54,712 bases of DNA, taken from assembly GCA_004557545.1 (NCBI GenBank), contig SFGV01000007.1, positions 1 to 54,712 of the forward strand, read 5' to 3'. The notes under the pieces were generated by a model. The model ran no database searches. It was not told the origin of the DNA and was given only the letters and a program-made list of their open reading frames with translations. Made by a program: the position numbers and the translations under genes. The DNA is from Succinatimonas hippei. Its GTDB lineage: Bacteria; Pseudomonadota; Gammaproteobacteria; Enterobacterales; Succinivibrionaceae. This document shows positions 25,825-34,447 of this stretch, one piece after another (position 1 is the stretch's first letter; each line of letters opens with the position of its first letter).

Positions 25825-27525
25825 TTAATTTTTCTCATCCAGTGTTCTGTCGGGGGGTACATTATACAGTTGCAGCGCGCGCGACATCACATCGCGGAAT
25901 ACCGGGCCTGAAACCAGACCGCCGTAGAATTTGCCGGCCTTGGGGTTTTTCATAACCACCACCAGCGCGAAACGCGGCGCTGACAGAGGAGCGAAGCCCG
26001 CGAAGGTTCCGATATAGCTGTTGCCATAGCCGCCGGCCACCGCGATTTTCGCAGTTCCGGTCTTTCCTCCCACGCGGTAACGGCTGATGGCGGCCTTGCC
26101 GCCGGTGCCCTCGGCCACTACCGTCTCGAGCGCCTGCTGCATGTACTCAACCTGCCTTCTGTCGGCTACCTGAACGGCTTTTGGCGGTTTTGAAAGACGC
26201 AGTATGGAGACGGGCATTCTCGCACCAAGGTTCGCGAGCGTCGCGTAACACGAGGCAAGCTGCAGATTGGTAACGCTGATACCATAGCCAAATCCAAGAG
26301 TAGCCACATCGATATCCGCCCAGAACCTGCGTCCCTCGCCTAAAGTTCCGCTGTTCTCGCCTATGATCCCCGATTCTGTTTTGTTGCCAAAGCCAAAACG
26401 CTTTAAAACCTCAACAGATTTTTTGGGTCCCAAAGCCATTGAGATATGGGCCATGCCGGTGTTTGAGGAGTACTTGATGATGTCAAGCAGGGTTCCTGAG
26501 TTCATCATGTGGCTGTCGCGCACCACCTTGCCATCGACCTTAAAGGGCCTTGTGTCATAAACGTGATTCCAGTCAGTGGCATGGCCCTCAAGCGCCGCCA
26601 GGGCCACAACCGGCTTGATGGTCGAACCCGGCTCAAAAATATCGGTTACAGCGCGATCCTGCGCGTTGGCACTGTCAAAGGAGGATCTTATGTTCGGGTC
26701 AAAGGAAGGACAAGACACCATTGCGAGAACCTCACCGGTCCTTACGCTCATAAGCACTGCGGTCGCGCTGTCAGCGTCATTCTCCTCCACGGCCTCGGAG
26801 AGCTTCTCATAGGCGTAGCTCTGAAGACGGTTGTCGATGCTCAGCATGAGGTTGCCGCCCGCCGTTCCGGTCTTGAGCACCTTCAGATTTTCGATGATCC
26901 GGTTAAAACGATCCTTGTTGGCAACCCTCGCCGAGGCGCTTGAGGTCAGATAGCGGTTAAAGCTCTGCTCTATCCCGTACACACCGGCGCCTTCGCCATT
27001 TAAGATCCCGACCAGCGGGGCGCTCTCGGCTCCTGTCGGGTAGAAGCGGCGGTAGCTGTCATGCAGGATGATGCCGTCACCGCCGAGCTTTGACAGCTCT
27101 TTGGCCTTATCCTCATCAAGATAATGCTTAAGGTGCACGAAACGGCGGGAAGGATCTTTTACTTTCTCATAGAGCACCGTGGGATCAAGCTCCAGCAGAT
27201 CCGCTATGCGGGACATGGCTTTTTTGTCAGAATAGGTGCCGTTCTCATGCAGGAATTTCGGATCGGCGTCCACGGTCTTTACCGGGACTGAAATGGCGAG
27301 GATCTTGCCGTTGCGGTCGGTAATAAGTCCCCGCGGAGGCTCATAGTGATAGCTGCGCACCACGCGCGCGTTGCCTTCGGCAATAAGCTTTTCAGGATGC
27401 AGTACCTGGATCCACAAAAGTCTCGCGACAAGAAAACCAAAACATGACAAAACCAGCGTCCACATCAGAAAGATGCGGAAGCCGCCAGCTCTGAAGATCT
27501 TGGTGCCGCTTATATCAGGGATCAT
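25825..27525 (-). CDS. ftsI: Septal transpeptidase FtsI (PBP3)
   Basis: FtsI crosslinks septal peptidoglycan in the periplasm. The 566-residue protein has one N-terminal membrane helix (about 18-38), a pedestal domain beginning at PPRGLITDRNGKILA, and a penicillin-binding domain with the serine nucleophile in STIK (S301, K304), SSN at 353-355 and KTG at 488-490. It begins 4 bp after the ftsL stop. Confidence 0.98.
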   Translation of the reverse strand: MIPDISGTKIFRAGGFRIFLMWTLVLSCFGFLVARLLWIQVLHPEKLIAEGNARVVRSYHYEPPRGLITDRNGKILAISVPVKTVDADPKFLHENGTYSDKKAMSRIADLLELDPTVLYEKVKDPSRRFVHLKHYLDEDKAKELSKLGGDGIILHDSYRRFYPTGAESAPLVGILNGEGAGVYGIEQSFNRYLTSSASARVANKDRFNRIIENLKVLKTGTAGGNLMLSIDNRLQSYAYEKLSEAVEENDADSATAVLMSVRTGEVLAMVSCPSFDPNIRSSFDSANAQDRAVTDIFEPGSTIKPVVALAALEGHATDWNHVYDTRPFKVDGKVVRDSHMMNSGTLLDIIKYSSNTGMAHISMALGPKKSVEVLKRFGFGNKTESGIIGENSGTLGEGRRFWADIDVATLGFGYGISVTNLQLASCYATLANLGARMPVSILRLSKPPKAVQVADRRQVEYMQQALETVVAEGTGGKAAISRYRVGGKTGTAKIAVAGGYGNSYIGTFAGFAPLSAPRFALVVVMKNPKAGKFYGGLVSGPVFRDVMSRALQLYNVPPDRTLDEKN

Positions 27526-27529
27526 GCTT

Positions 27530-28027
27530 TTAACGGTCGAGCCTTACCACAACCTCAGCCTCAGTCTTTGGCTGAACCATTCCAAGCTTCTCCGTTGCCG
27601 CCTGACGCACCGTTCCCTGACGCTCAAGCTGCTGCTTTTGCGCCAGAAGCTCAAGCCAGTCATTGTTGAGCGTATCGTTTTTCACGCTCACCGCGTTTAA
27701 CTCAGCTGTAAGCGAACGGGTCACCTGAACCTGATAAACCTTGCCTACCGCGAGCACGCAGGCGCACAGGGCAAGGATCCACACCAGTGAATTCCTGACC
27801 ATGTCGCTGAATATGCATGGCACAAGCGACGGGTGTTTTATGACAACCGTGTGGCTCTGCTCAAGACCGGTTATGGGCGAACCGAAAGTATCGCCCCTGC
27901 CAATCTCAACTACCTTGCGCGTTACCGCGTTTTTTTCAGGGACGATCTTTGTGACCGTCTCATTTTTTTCTGCCTGTAAATCGTCCTCGTCATCAAAGAC
28001 GATGTCTCTGGCAGCCGCACTTTGCAT
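27530..28027 (-). CDS. ftsL: Cell division protein FtsL
   Basis: FtsL is a small bitopic membrane protein that forms the FtsQLB complex. At 165 residues it has an unusually long acidic-then-mixed cytoplasmic N-terminus (about 75 residues; E. coli has about 35), one membrane helix (about 80-98) and a leucine-zipper-like periplasmic coil (LNAVSVKNDTLNNDWLELL). The assignment rests on position between rsmH and ftsI and on this architecture; sequence similarity among FtsL proteins is low. Confidence 0.9.
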   Translation of the reverse strand: MQSAAARDIVFDDEDDLQAEKNETVTKIVPEKNAVTRKVVEIGRGDTFGSPITGLEQSHTVVIKHPSLVPCIFSDMVRNSLVWILALCACVLAVGKVYQVQVTRSLTAELNAVSVKNDTLNNDWLELLAQKQQLERQGTVRQAATEKLGMVQPKTEAEVVVRLDR

Positions 28028-28037
28028 TTTTATACTC

Positions 28038-28979
28038 TCAAAGCCGCCTGGCCACCCTTAAGGTGGCGCTTCTGGATCGGACGTTCCTCTCGCATTCCTC
28101 CTTCGAGGCTTTGAGGGGACCGCCCACCGGCTCCATTGTTGCTGTAGCAAGGCGCAATTTTTCCGCCATCTTTGCGGTTACCGGAAGTCCTTTTGGATAC
28201 TCGGTACCGCGCGATGACTTGTTTATATAATTCTTTACTATTCTGTCCTCAAGCGAGTGGAAGCTTATTACGCAAAGCCTTCCGCCCCCGCGAAGGATCA
28301 TGGCGCTCTCTTCAAGCGCCGATGAGAGCTCGTCAAGCTCTCCGTTAACCGCGATCCTAAGGGCCTGAAAACAGCGGGTAGCCTTGTTTTTTCCCGCCCC
28401 GTCAGGCCCGGGGACCACTCTTGAGATAAGCGACGCGAGAGCATGTGTAGTGGTGAAGGGCTCTTTTTTCCGTTCACGCTCTATCGCCGCGGCAATCTTG
28501 CCGGCAAAACGCTCTTCGCCGTATTCCTTAAAGATCCTTTTGAGCTCATCTCTGTCCGCCGTATTTACAATTTCGGCGGCGCTTTTGCCGCTCTGTGGAT
28601 CCATTCTCATATCAAGAGGCCCGTCCTTAATAAACGAGAAACCTCTTGACGCGTCGTCTATCTGGGGTGACGAGACTCCGATATCCATCAGGATCCCGTC
28701 TACCCTGCCCGTGATGCCAAAATCATCACAGACCCTTTTTAATTCCGAGAATCTCGCGTGCGCAATGGCAAAACGCGGATCCTTTATGGAGGACGCGGCG
28801 GCCACGGCCTGAGGATCACGGTCTATCGCGTAAAGCCTGCCATCAGGTCCAAGACGCTTCAGGATCCCCCGAGAGTGCCCGCCACGACCGAATGTGGCGT
28901 CCACATAGATGCCATCAGGCTTAATCGCGAGAGCCTGCATAGCCTCGTTAAAGAGCACCGGAACGTGAGTAAAAGCCAT
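28038..28979 (-). CDS. rsmH: 16S rRNA (cytosine-N4) methyltransferase RsmH
   Basis: RsmH (MraW) methylates N4 of C1402 in 16S rRNA. The 313-residue protein begins HVPVLFNEAMQAL and has the S-adenosylmethionine loop VDATFGRGGHSRGIL near 27-41, GILMDIGVSSPQID near 95 and CVISFHSLEDRIVKN near 235. It overlaps the mraZ stop and is cotranscribed with it. Confidence 0.97.
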   Translation of the reverse strand: MAFTHVPVLFNEAMQALAIKPDGIYVDATFGRGGHSRGILKRLGPDGRLYAIDRDPQAVAAASSIKDPRFAIAHARFSELKRVCDDFGITGRVDGILMDIGVSSPQIDDASRGFSFIKDGPLDMRMDPQSGKSAAEIVNTADRDELKRIFKEYGEERFAGKIAAAIERERKKEPFTTTHALASLISRVVPGPDGAGKNKATRCFQALRIAVNGELDELSSALEESAMILRGGGRLCVISFHSLEDRIVKNYINKSSRGTEYPKGLPVTAKMAEKLRLATATMEPVGGPLKASKEECERNVRSRSATLRVARRL

Positions 28980-29461
28980 CAGATCCTGAGATCTCCAAGA
29001 ATTCCGTGCTCCGAGAAGCTGTCCATTGAGCCCTCAAGCACTTCCTCGTCACGGCTCTGCTGTTTTTCAAGCTCCTCACATGACCAGAGCTCGAACTTGC
29101 GGTTAAAACCGATCAGCATTCCGCGGCGGTTTAGCTGGCATTTGTCACGCAGCGCCGGAGGCAGCAGATAACGTCCCTGCGAGTCCGCCCTGACTGCGAC
29201 CGCGCTTCCCAGTACCACCCTCTGCACCACGCGGCACAAAGGATCGCCAAGCGATGGAAGCGCGCCAAGATCCTTGACCGCATCCTCCCATGAATCCATC
29301 GGGTAGATCCAGAGACATGGATCGGTAAGCGAACGGGTGAATACCAGCTCGCTTCCGCCCAGCTCCTGCAGGATCCTGCGAAATCTTACGGGCATGGCGA
29401 AGCGTCCCTTTTCATCAAGAGACACCTCACTGGTGCCGCTGAGGATAGGCGCTTCAGCCAT
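28979..29461 (-). CDS. mraZ: Transcriptional regulator MraZ
   Basis: MraZ is a ring-forming DNA-binding protein with two AbrB-like swapped-hairpin domains that controls its own dcw operon. The 160-residue protein has the signatures SLDEKGRFAMPVRFR near 14-28 and ADSQGRYLLPPALRD near 92-106. It is the first gene of the cluster, and repeats resembling MraZ boxes lie immediately upstream. Confidence 0.97.
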   Translation of the reverse strand: MAEAPILSGTSEVSLDEKGRFAMPVRFRRILQELGGSELVFTRSLTDPCLWIYPMDSWEDAVKDLGALPSLGDPLCRVVQRVVLGSAVAVRADSQGRYLLPPALRDKCQLNRRGMLIGFNRKFELWSCEELEKQQSRDEEVLEGSMDSFSEHGILGDLRI

Positions 29462-29474
29462 TTAAATTCCGTCC

Positions 29475-29499
29475 TGCACAATCTGCCACAATCTTCCAC
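29475..29499 (-). promoter_or_regulatory. Putative MraZ operator: three repeats with 10-bp period
   Basis: On the minus strand GTGGA, GTGGC and GTGCA occur at exact 10-bp intervals (29499, 29489, 29479), separated by 5-bp spacers (AGATT twice). MraZ is known to bind TGGGN-type direct repeats with 5-bp spacers in front of its own gene. The repeats lie between the predicted start of transcription and the mraZ ATG. Confidence 0.75.
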
Positions 29500-29509
29500 T
29501 TTTTGCCAA

Positions 29510-29538
29510 AGTGTACAAAATCGCCATTTTTTATGCAA
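29510..29538 (-). promoter_or_regulatory. Promoter of the mraZ/dcw operon
   Basis: TTGCAT (-35, 29538-29533), exactly 17 bp, then TACACT (-10, 29515-29510) on the minus strand. Transcription would begin near 29503, right at the edge of the MraZ-like repeats. Confidence 0.65.
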
Positions 29539-29773
29539 TGACGCTGAGGACCCGCATTTTTAAAAGATTGCCACGCGCTTTTCTTGCGCGATAACCCGCC
29601 GGCACAAACGCAAGCGTTTTTGCGGTTTGCGAAAACTTTTTTGTTTTTTTCAAAACAGCGCCACAGATCACCTTTCATGGCGGTTTTAAAGCGTTGACAG
29701 AGAGGGCTGTGCGCAAGCGTGTGCGGAAAATGATAAAAAGATCACGTTTTTGTTAAGGTCATGATCGCAAAAT
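29539..29773. other. Non-coding spacer between the mraZ promoter and rnpB
   Basis: AT- and T-rich runs on the plus strand but no gene that I can support. A 74-codon minus frame over 29454-29678 is Lys/Cys-rich, overlaps the mraZ promoter and has no ribosome site. Confidence 0.5.
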
Positions 29774-29819
29774 ATAAGACCGTGGCGCCTGCGCGGCACC
29801 GGGTCTTATGGTTCTGAAG
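29774..29819 (-). terminator. Probable rnpB terminator
   Basis: An imperfect stem closed by ATAAGACC / GGTCTTAT and followed on the minus strand by ATTTT lies about 70 bp after the predicted RNase P RNA 3' end. Confidence 0.5.
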
Positions 29820-29887
29820 CTGTGAATCGGATCTGGAAATACGGGCAGCGCCGCGTTCCTTTCTGAAAATGACATGATCTCAAGAAG

Positions 29888-30258
29888 AGATAAGCCGGTC
29901 TGTAAGCCGAGTTCTGTGCTGCAAGCAGCGGCAACCATTCCTCTAGGCTCTGAATCACTCCAGAGCTCAAGCAATCAACCCGTCTCAGGCGCGGACCACG
30001 CCATATGAGACCTATTTGATCTTGCTCCGGGCGGAGTTTTCCCTGCCCCGTATCATTGCTGAACGGGCGGTGCGCTCTTACCGCACCTTTTCACCCTTAC
30101 CTGCAAGCAGGCGGTTTGTTTTCTGTGGCACTGTTCATGGGCTCGCGCCCCCCAGGCGTTACCTGGCACCCTGTCCTATGGAGCTCGGACTTTCCTCCCC
30201 CGTCGACCGTATGCCATAAAGCACGCGTCCGCGGCAGCGGTTGCCCGACCGGCTGGCA
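29888..30258 (-). ncRNA. rnpB: RNase P RNA (M1 RNA)
   Basis: RNase P RNA is the catalytic subunit that trims tRNA 5' leaders. The minus strand contains the conserved core blocks: GAGGAAAGTCCGAGCTCC near the 5' end, AGGGTGCCAGGTAACG, GTAAGGGTGAAAAGGTGCGG and the 3' ACAGAACTCGGCTTAC. The P1 helix closes between GCCGGTC (30256-30247 region) and GACCGGC (29892-29899 region). The ends are approximate. The gene lies between rsmI and mraZ on the same strand, with its own -10 element. Confidence 0.96.
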
Positions 30259-30261
30259 TTT

Positions 30262-30267
30262 ATTATA
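30262..30267 (-). promoter_or_regulatory. rnpB promoter -10
   Basis: A consensus TATAAT on the minus strand lies just upstream of the predicted RNA 5' end. The -35 region overlaps the 3' end of rsmI and is weak. Confidence 0.6.
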
Positions 30268-30290
30268 CAAGTCTCTGGGCTTTTTTGGCG

Positions 30291-31133
30291 TTACGGCGCT
30301 TTTTTTAAGGAGGAAGCGTACTCGTAAAGATCACGTTTTCGAACTCCGGTAAGCGCTGAGATCACCGCTGAAACGGTCTTCGGCGAGCTGTTTTGCATGA
30401 TTTGCGCTACCGCCTCTCGAGCCTTTTCCAAAGCCTCATCGTTCTTTACATCAGCCCTGCCTATCACCACCACGAACTCGCCGCGCTGGGTATCGGGATC
30501 AGCTGACAAAAATGCAGGGAGCTCCTTTGCCTTCATCCGGTACACCGATTCAAAGGTCTTGGTAAGCTCACGGCACAAAGCAACCTCATGCTCAGGAATA
30601 AGCTCCGCCATCATCTGGGATGTTTTGAGAATACGGCGCGGCGCCTCGTAGAAAATCTGCGTACAGTCAGATGAGGCTATACCGAGGAGCGTGTCTGAAA
30701 GCTCTTTTTCCTTTACCGGGAAAAAGCCGTTGAAGCGGAAGGCGTCGGTGGGAAGTCCGGCGCACTCAAGCGCGGTGATCACCGCGCAGGGTCCCGGGAG
30801 CGGCACTACCTTCACGCCGGATCTGGCGCACTCTCGTACCACCTTGTAGCCGGGATCATTTATAAGAGGAGATCCGGCGTCAGAGATCAGAGCGACACTG
30901 CCGCCGTTTTTTATCTCAGCTATGATGCCCTGCGCTCTCGCCTCTTCAGTCTGGTCATAGCAGCTGATCATTTTTTTTGGGGTGATCCCAAGCCTTTCCA
31001 GCATTACTCCCGAGTGCCTGGTATCCTCAGCCGCGATAAGGGTCGCCTCTTTGAGCACCCTGATCGCGCGCATGGTTATATCCTCAAGATTCCCTATAGG
31101 GGTTGGCACTATGTAAAGAGCGCTTTGCTGCAT
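30291..31133 (-). CDS. rsmI: 16S rRNA (cytidine-2'-O) methyltransferase RsmI
   Basis: RsmI methylates the ribose of C1402 in 16S rRNA, the same nucleotide that RsmH base-methylates. The 280-residue tetrapyrrole-methylase-fold protein begins LYIVPTPIGNLEDITMRA and has AAEDTRHSGVML near 34, VALISDAGSPLINDPGYKVV near 80-99 and PGPCAVITAL near 115. It is divergent from lpoA, as in E. coli, with rnpB directly downstream. Confidence 0.97.
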   Translation of the reverse strand: MQQSALYIVPTPIGNLEDITMRAIRVLKEATLIAAEDTRHSGVMLERLGITPKKMISCYDQTEEARAQGIIAEIKNGGSVALISDAGSPLINDPGYKVVRECARSGVKVVPLPGPCAVITALECAGLPTDAFRFNGFFPVKEKELSDTLLGIASSDCTQIFYEAPRRILKTSQMMAELIPEHEVALCRELTKTFESVYRMKAKELPAFLSADPDTQRGEFVVVIGRADVKNDEALEKAREAVAQIMQNSSPKTVSAVISALTGVRKRDLYEYASSLKKAP

Positions 31134-31470
31134 TTAAGTCTCCTTTACTTATTTTTCAGGGCAGACCTGTTGAACTTTACACCAGAGCGGGCATTTTTGG
31201 CAGGCTCCGGACGTATGCGCATACCCTAACTGTCATCCTATCCGTGTCCCGCTTTGACAGTTTTAGCAGCAATCCTTTTTATATTCAACAATATAACGCT
31301 ATCTTACTGTTATAATATTCCGCTGTGGCTTTTATCTTTGACTGCCTCATAAAGACTACCGCCCCGCGCTCTTACTGATAGTCAGCGCTCTTATAGTTTC
31401 TGTTTTACGCTTAGCCTGCTTTTCATAATCGGAAAACCTTCTCAGCTAAGGATACAAGCCTACCGTCTGA
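31134..31470. other. Divergent intergenic region upstream of rsmI
   Basis: An AT-rich stretch holding a plus-strand TTGACA (31255-31260), a TATAAT-like element near 31310-31316 and an imperfect inverted repeat AATATAAC / GTTATA-ATATT around 31290-31320. The plus-strand elements may once have driven the decayed IclR-type gene, or may drive lpoA. No intact gene is present. Confidence 0.45.
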
Positions 31471-31668
31471 TTAACAGAACAGGATGAGTATGAATATGAG
31501 TCAGGTGGGCTGGGAGTACCCGTAACAGGATCTGATGGCAAGCTTATTGGAGCATTATGCTTAAGCGGCCCCTCAGTAAGATTCGGACCTGATAAAGAGA
31601 AAGAGTATCTGCCACTTTTATACAAAGTCGCTTCAGCAATCGGTGTAGCCGGTCGTGAATGTTTCTGA
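31471..31668 (+). pseudogene. C-terminal remnant of an IclR-family regulator
   Basis: A 65-codon plus frame ends in TGA 31666-31668 and reads GGLGVPVTGSDGKLIGAL, then CLSGPSVRFGPDKEKEY. This is the typical end of the IclR effector-binding domain (G-(I/L)-(A/G)-VPV...DG...GAL..SGP..RF). There is no start codon or DNA-binding domain; an in-frame stop lies directly upstream. I read this as the tail of a lost transcription regulator inserted in the otherwise conserved rsmI-lpoA junction. Confidence 0.7.
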
Positions 31669-31800
31669 CTAAAAACTCTTTCAAATGGGAAACATATCAG
31701 TCTCTCCGGGGGAGAGGGCTCATCTGATGCTAAAATACGCCTCGTTAACAGTTTAATTAAGCCAGGCACAGCATGTGCGGGCTCAAGTTTTCGGACGAAT

Positions 31801-33600
31801 ATGTTGAAAGCTAATAAAAACAAGCTCAGCGTAGCAATCTGCGCGGCTTTAACCGTATGCGCGCTTACCTTAAGCGGCTGCAGCAATACGGAAAACCAGT
31901 CCCAGGCTTCGGTATCCCAGGCCTTCGGTCAGCTCAATCACTCAGCTGACGAATACAGCGCGATGGCTGACTCCGCGACCGACGACAGCCGTTTTAACGC
32001 TCTTATAATGCTAGCCCGCGCGCAAATAGCCGCCGGCAACGCCGACGGGGCAAGACAGGCGATTTCCGCGATGGAATCCGAGGCGCAAAATCCGATGCAG
32101 AAGGATGAGGCGTCAATCATAAAAGCGCTTCTGCTCGCGCGCACCGGTAATGACGAGGGAGCGTCAGCGCTTCTTGCCAAGGTAGACTCAACCGCGCTTT
32201 CTGAGAGCGCCGCCAGATATTTCTATCTGCTCGATTTCTCGGTAAACGAGAAAGCCTTCGCCAAGAGCAAAAAGACCGCCTACGCCGATCAGGCTTTCTC
32301 AAGCGGCAAGCAGTTAATTCCATTAACCGATGGCGAGGATCGTCTCACCGTTTTAAGACGCATAGTCGCCCTGCTCGACTCTGAGGGTTCGGCGAAGCTG
32401 TCATCAGGTGTGGCCGCGGGTGGAGATGACGCCGCTTTCTATGAGTACTCTGTCATAGACAGCTCATCCTCAGAGCAGGCCAAGGGTCAGCTCTTCTCGC
32501 AGTTCTCGCAGAAATACCCTGATCATCCGCTGACCTCGCTTATAAAAGCCGACGGACTTGCCTCAGGCGGTGATGCTGCCTCAGCTCAGAGTTCCACGTC
32601 CGACGCCGAGCCAGCTGAGGGTGATAATGCCGAGGCCGTACCAGCCAATGTCTCCGGTGTATTCAAGATCGCGCCTGACGCCCGCGTGGCCGTGCTTCTG
32701 CCTCTCACTGGCAGATTTGCCCAGTCTGTGGGACTTCCGGCCAAACTTGGTGTTATGGCGGCTCTCCAGCAGCGCAAAGCTGATTTAAAGGTTACCTTCT
32801 ATGACACCGCCGCCCACAGCGTCTCCTCAATTGCCCAGGAGATCAAGCAGAACGGCACCGCTCTGGTTATAGGACCGCTTTTAAAGCCGGATGTAGCCGA
32901 GTTCAACTCTCATGGGCTTGATATACCATCAATCGTTCTCAATACCCCTGAGGGCGCTCGTCAGAGCAACCAGTGGTATTTCAACTTAGGACCTGAATAT
33001 GAAGGCGCTCTTGCCGCGTCCAAGGCTGTCGCGGACGGTGTTAAGAAAGCCACGGTGATCTATACCCAGGGCCGCTCTCAGGAGCGTGCCGCCAACGGCT
33101 TCCTCAAGAACTTCCAGGGTCATGGCAGCGCCACCCAGTGCGCTATCTCAGATGCCACCAACGCCACGGCGGCTGTAAAAGACTGCAATGTTGAAGGCGC
33201 TCAGGCCGCTTATGTCGCTGGCTCCGCCGCCGACGCTGTGAATATCAGGGCAGGTCTTCCTTCAAACATTAAAGTCTATCTTACTGACAGTAGCTTTGAA
33301 GGCTTCAACAATTCAGGCCAGCAACTTGCCCTTAAGGGTTCGGTGCTTGGAGATATGCCCTGGTTGCTCTCTGACAGCGCGCTTAAGGACAGCTTTATGA
33401 AGAGCATCCCCAAGGCCAACTCCCAGGCACAGCGCGTATTCTGCGCCGGCTATGACGCGGTATCCCTGGCGCTCGTAATGCCTCAGCTTGCCAAAGACAA
33501 CAAGGATGTGCTCCACGGTCTTACCGGTGACATCAGCCTGGGTCAGAACGGACTTATCGAGTCAGCCCCGATGTGGGTTGAGCTTGGAAAGCTTCACTGA
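31801..33600 (+). CDS. lpoA: Outer membrane lipoprotein LpoA, activator of PBP1A
   Basis: LpoA reaches from the outer membrane through the wall to stimulate penicillin-binding protein 1A. The 599-residue protein has a lipoprotein signal with the lipobox LSGC (Cys 26), an N-terminal helical repeat domain (about 40-210) and a C-terminal periplasmic-binding-protein fold beginning ARVAVLLPLTGRFAQSVGL near 298. The divergent rsmI neighbour supports the call. It is shorter than E. coli LpoA (678). The ribosome site is weak (GGA at 6 nt). Confidence 0.93.
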   Translation: MLKANKNKLSVAICAALTVCALTLSGCSNTENQSQASVSQAFGQLNHSADEYSAMADSATDDSRFNALIMLARAQIAAGNADGARQAISAMESEAQNPMQKDEASIIKALLLARTGNDEGASALLAKVDSTALSESAARYFYLLDFSVNEKAFAKSKKTAYADQAFSSGKQLIPLTDGEDRLTVLRRIVALLDSEGSAKLSSGVAAGGDDAAFYEYSVIDSSSSEQAKGQLFSQFSQKYPDHPLTSLIKADGLASGGDAASAQSSTSDAEPAEGDNAEAVPANVSGVFKIAPDARVAVLLPLTGRFAQSVGLPAKLGVMAALQQRKADLKVTFYDTAAHSVSSIAQEIKQNGTALVIGPLLKPDVAEFNSHGLDIPSIVLNTPEGARQSNQWYFNLGPEYEGALAASKAVADGVKKATVIYTQGRSQERAANGFLKNFQGHGSATQCAISDATNATAAVKDCNVEGAQAAYVAGSAADAVNIRAGLPSNIKVYLTDSSFEGFNNSGQQLALKGSVLGDMPWLLSDSALKDSFMKSIPKANSQAQRVFCAGYDAVSLALVMPQLAKDNKDVLHGLTGDISLGQNGLIESAPMWVELGKLH

Positions 33601-33614
33601 GTTCAAAGCATTTA

Positions 33615-33642
33615 AAAAGGGAGCCATCGGCTCCCTTTTTTT
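33615..33642. terminator. Bidirectional terminator between lpoA and tatC
   Basis: AAAAGGGAGCC-atc-GGCTCCCTTTTTTT between two convergent genes; A and T runs on both sides fit termination of both. Confidence 0.9.
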
Positions 33643-33653
33643 GCTTTTGTCTC

Positions 33654-34436
33654 TCAGGCCTGTGCGCCTTCGGACTCAGCGCGCGCCTTTCTTATAAAAA
33701 GAGGCGAGAGCAGGATCCCGAGCTCATAAAGCGCGATAAGCGGCAGAGCCATCATGAGCTGGGACGCCACATCAGGCGGGGTGATCACAGCCGCGGCGCC
33801 AAATGACAGCACTATAAGATATCTGCGAAAACGCTTTAGACCTGACAAAGTGACTATTCCCGAGGCTGAAAGCAGTACCACCGCCACCGGTACCTCAAAG
33901 GTAAGCCCGAAGGCTAAAAACATATGCAGCGCGAAGCTTATGTATGAGTCGATATCAGGGGCGAAACTTATCGAATCAGGCGCGAATCCCGCGATAAATT
34001 TAAACAGAAAACCGAAGACCACAAAGTAGCAGTAGGCTATCCCCAGCGCGAACATCACCATGCTTGAGAAAATCAGCGGAAGCACGGTTTTCTTTTCACG
34101 CAAGAATAGTCCCGGTGACACGAATTTCCAGATCTGATAGACCGTAAGCGGCAATGATACAAAGAATGCGCCGAAAAGCACTACCTTAAGCGGAGCCAGT
34201 ACCGGAGCCACCACTCCAACGGACAGCATCTGCGCGCCTTTGGGAAGAGCCTCCATAAGCGGTTTTGATGCCAGATCAAAAAGCGGGCGCATCAACGGCA
34301 TTAACGCCGCGGTCGCCACCGCCAGTCCTAAAAATATATAAAAGAATCTGCGCCTCAGCTCCCTGACGTGATCCATAAGCGGCATGGCCTGATCGCCCTC
34401 TGGCAGATGGCTTTCATGAGCGCTGTTATCCGGCAT
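33654..34436 (-). CDS. tatC: Sec-independent translocase subunit TatC
   Basis: TatC recognises twin-arginine signal peptides. The 260-residue protein has six membrane segments and the family motifs MDHVRELRRRFFYI near the N-terminus, SPGLFLREKKTVLPLIFSS near 128-146 and FGLTFEVPVAV near 205. It is the last gene of tatABC. The C-terminal tail is short and charged. Confidence 0.97.
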   Translation of the reverse strand: MPDNSAHESHLPEGDQAMPLMDHVRELRRRFFYIFLGLAVATAALMPLMRPLFDLASKPLMEALPKGAQMLSVGVVAPVLAPLKVVLFGAFFVSLPLTVYQIWKFVSPGLFLREKKTVLPLIFSSMVMFALGIAYCYFVVFGFLFKFIAGFAPDSISFAPDIDSYISFALHMFLAFGLTFEVPVAVVLLSASGIVTLSGLKRFRRYLIVLSFGAAAVITPPDVASQLMMALPLIALYELGILLSPLFIRKARAESEGAQA

Positions 34437-34447
34437 AAGCGCCTCCC

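Noticed and set aside
29454..29678. 74-codon minus-strand frame upstream of mraZ
   Set aside because: It overlaps the mraZ promoter and repeats, has no ribosome site and an odd Lys/Cys-rich composition.
30016..30352. Plus-strand frames across the RNase P RNA gene
   Set aside because: They are antisense to a conserved structural RNA and only reflect its GC-rich sequence.
31446..31886. 146-codon minus-strand frame over the IclR remnant and lpoA start
   Set aside because: It is antisense to the lpoA signal peptide and to a frame with clear IclR similarity.
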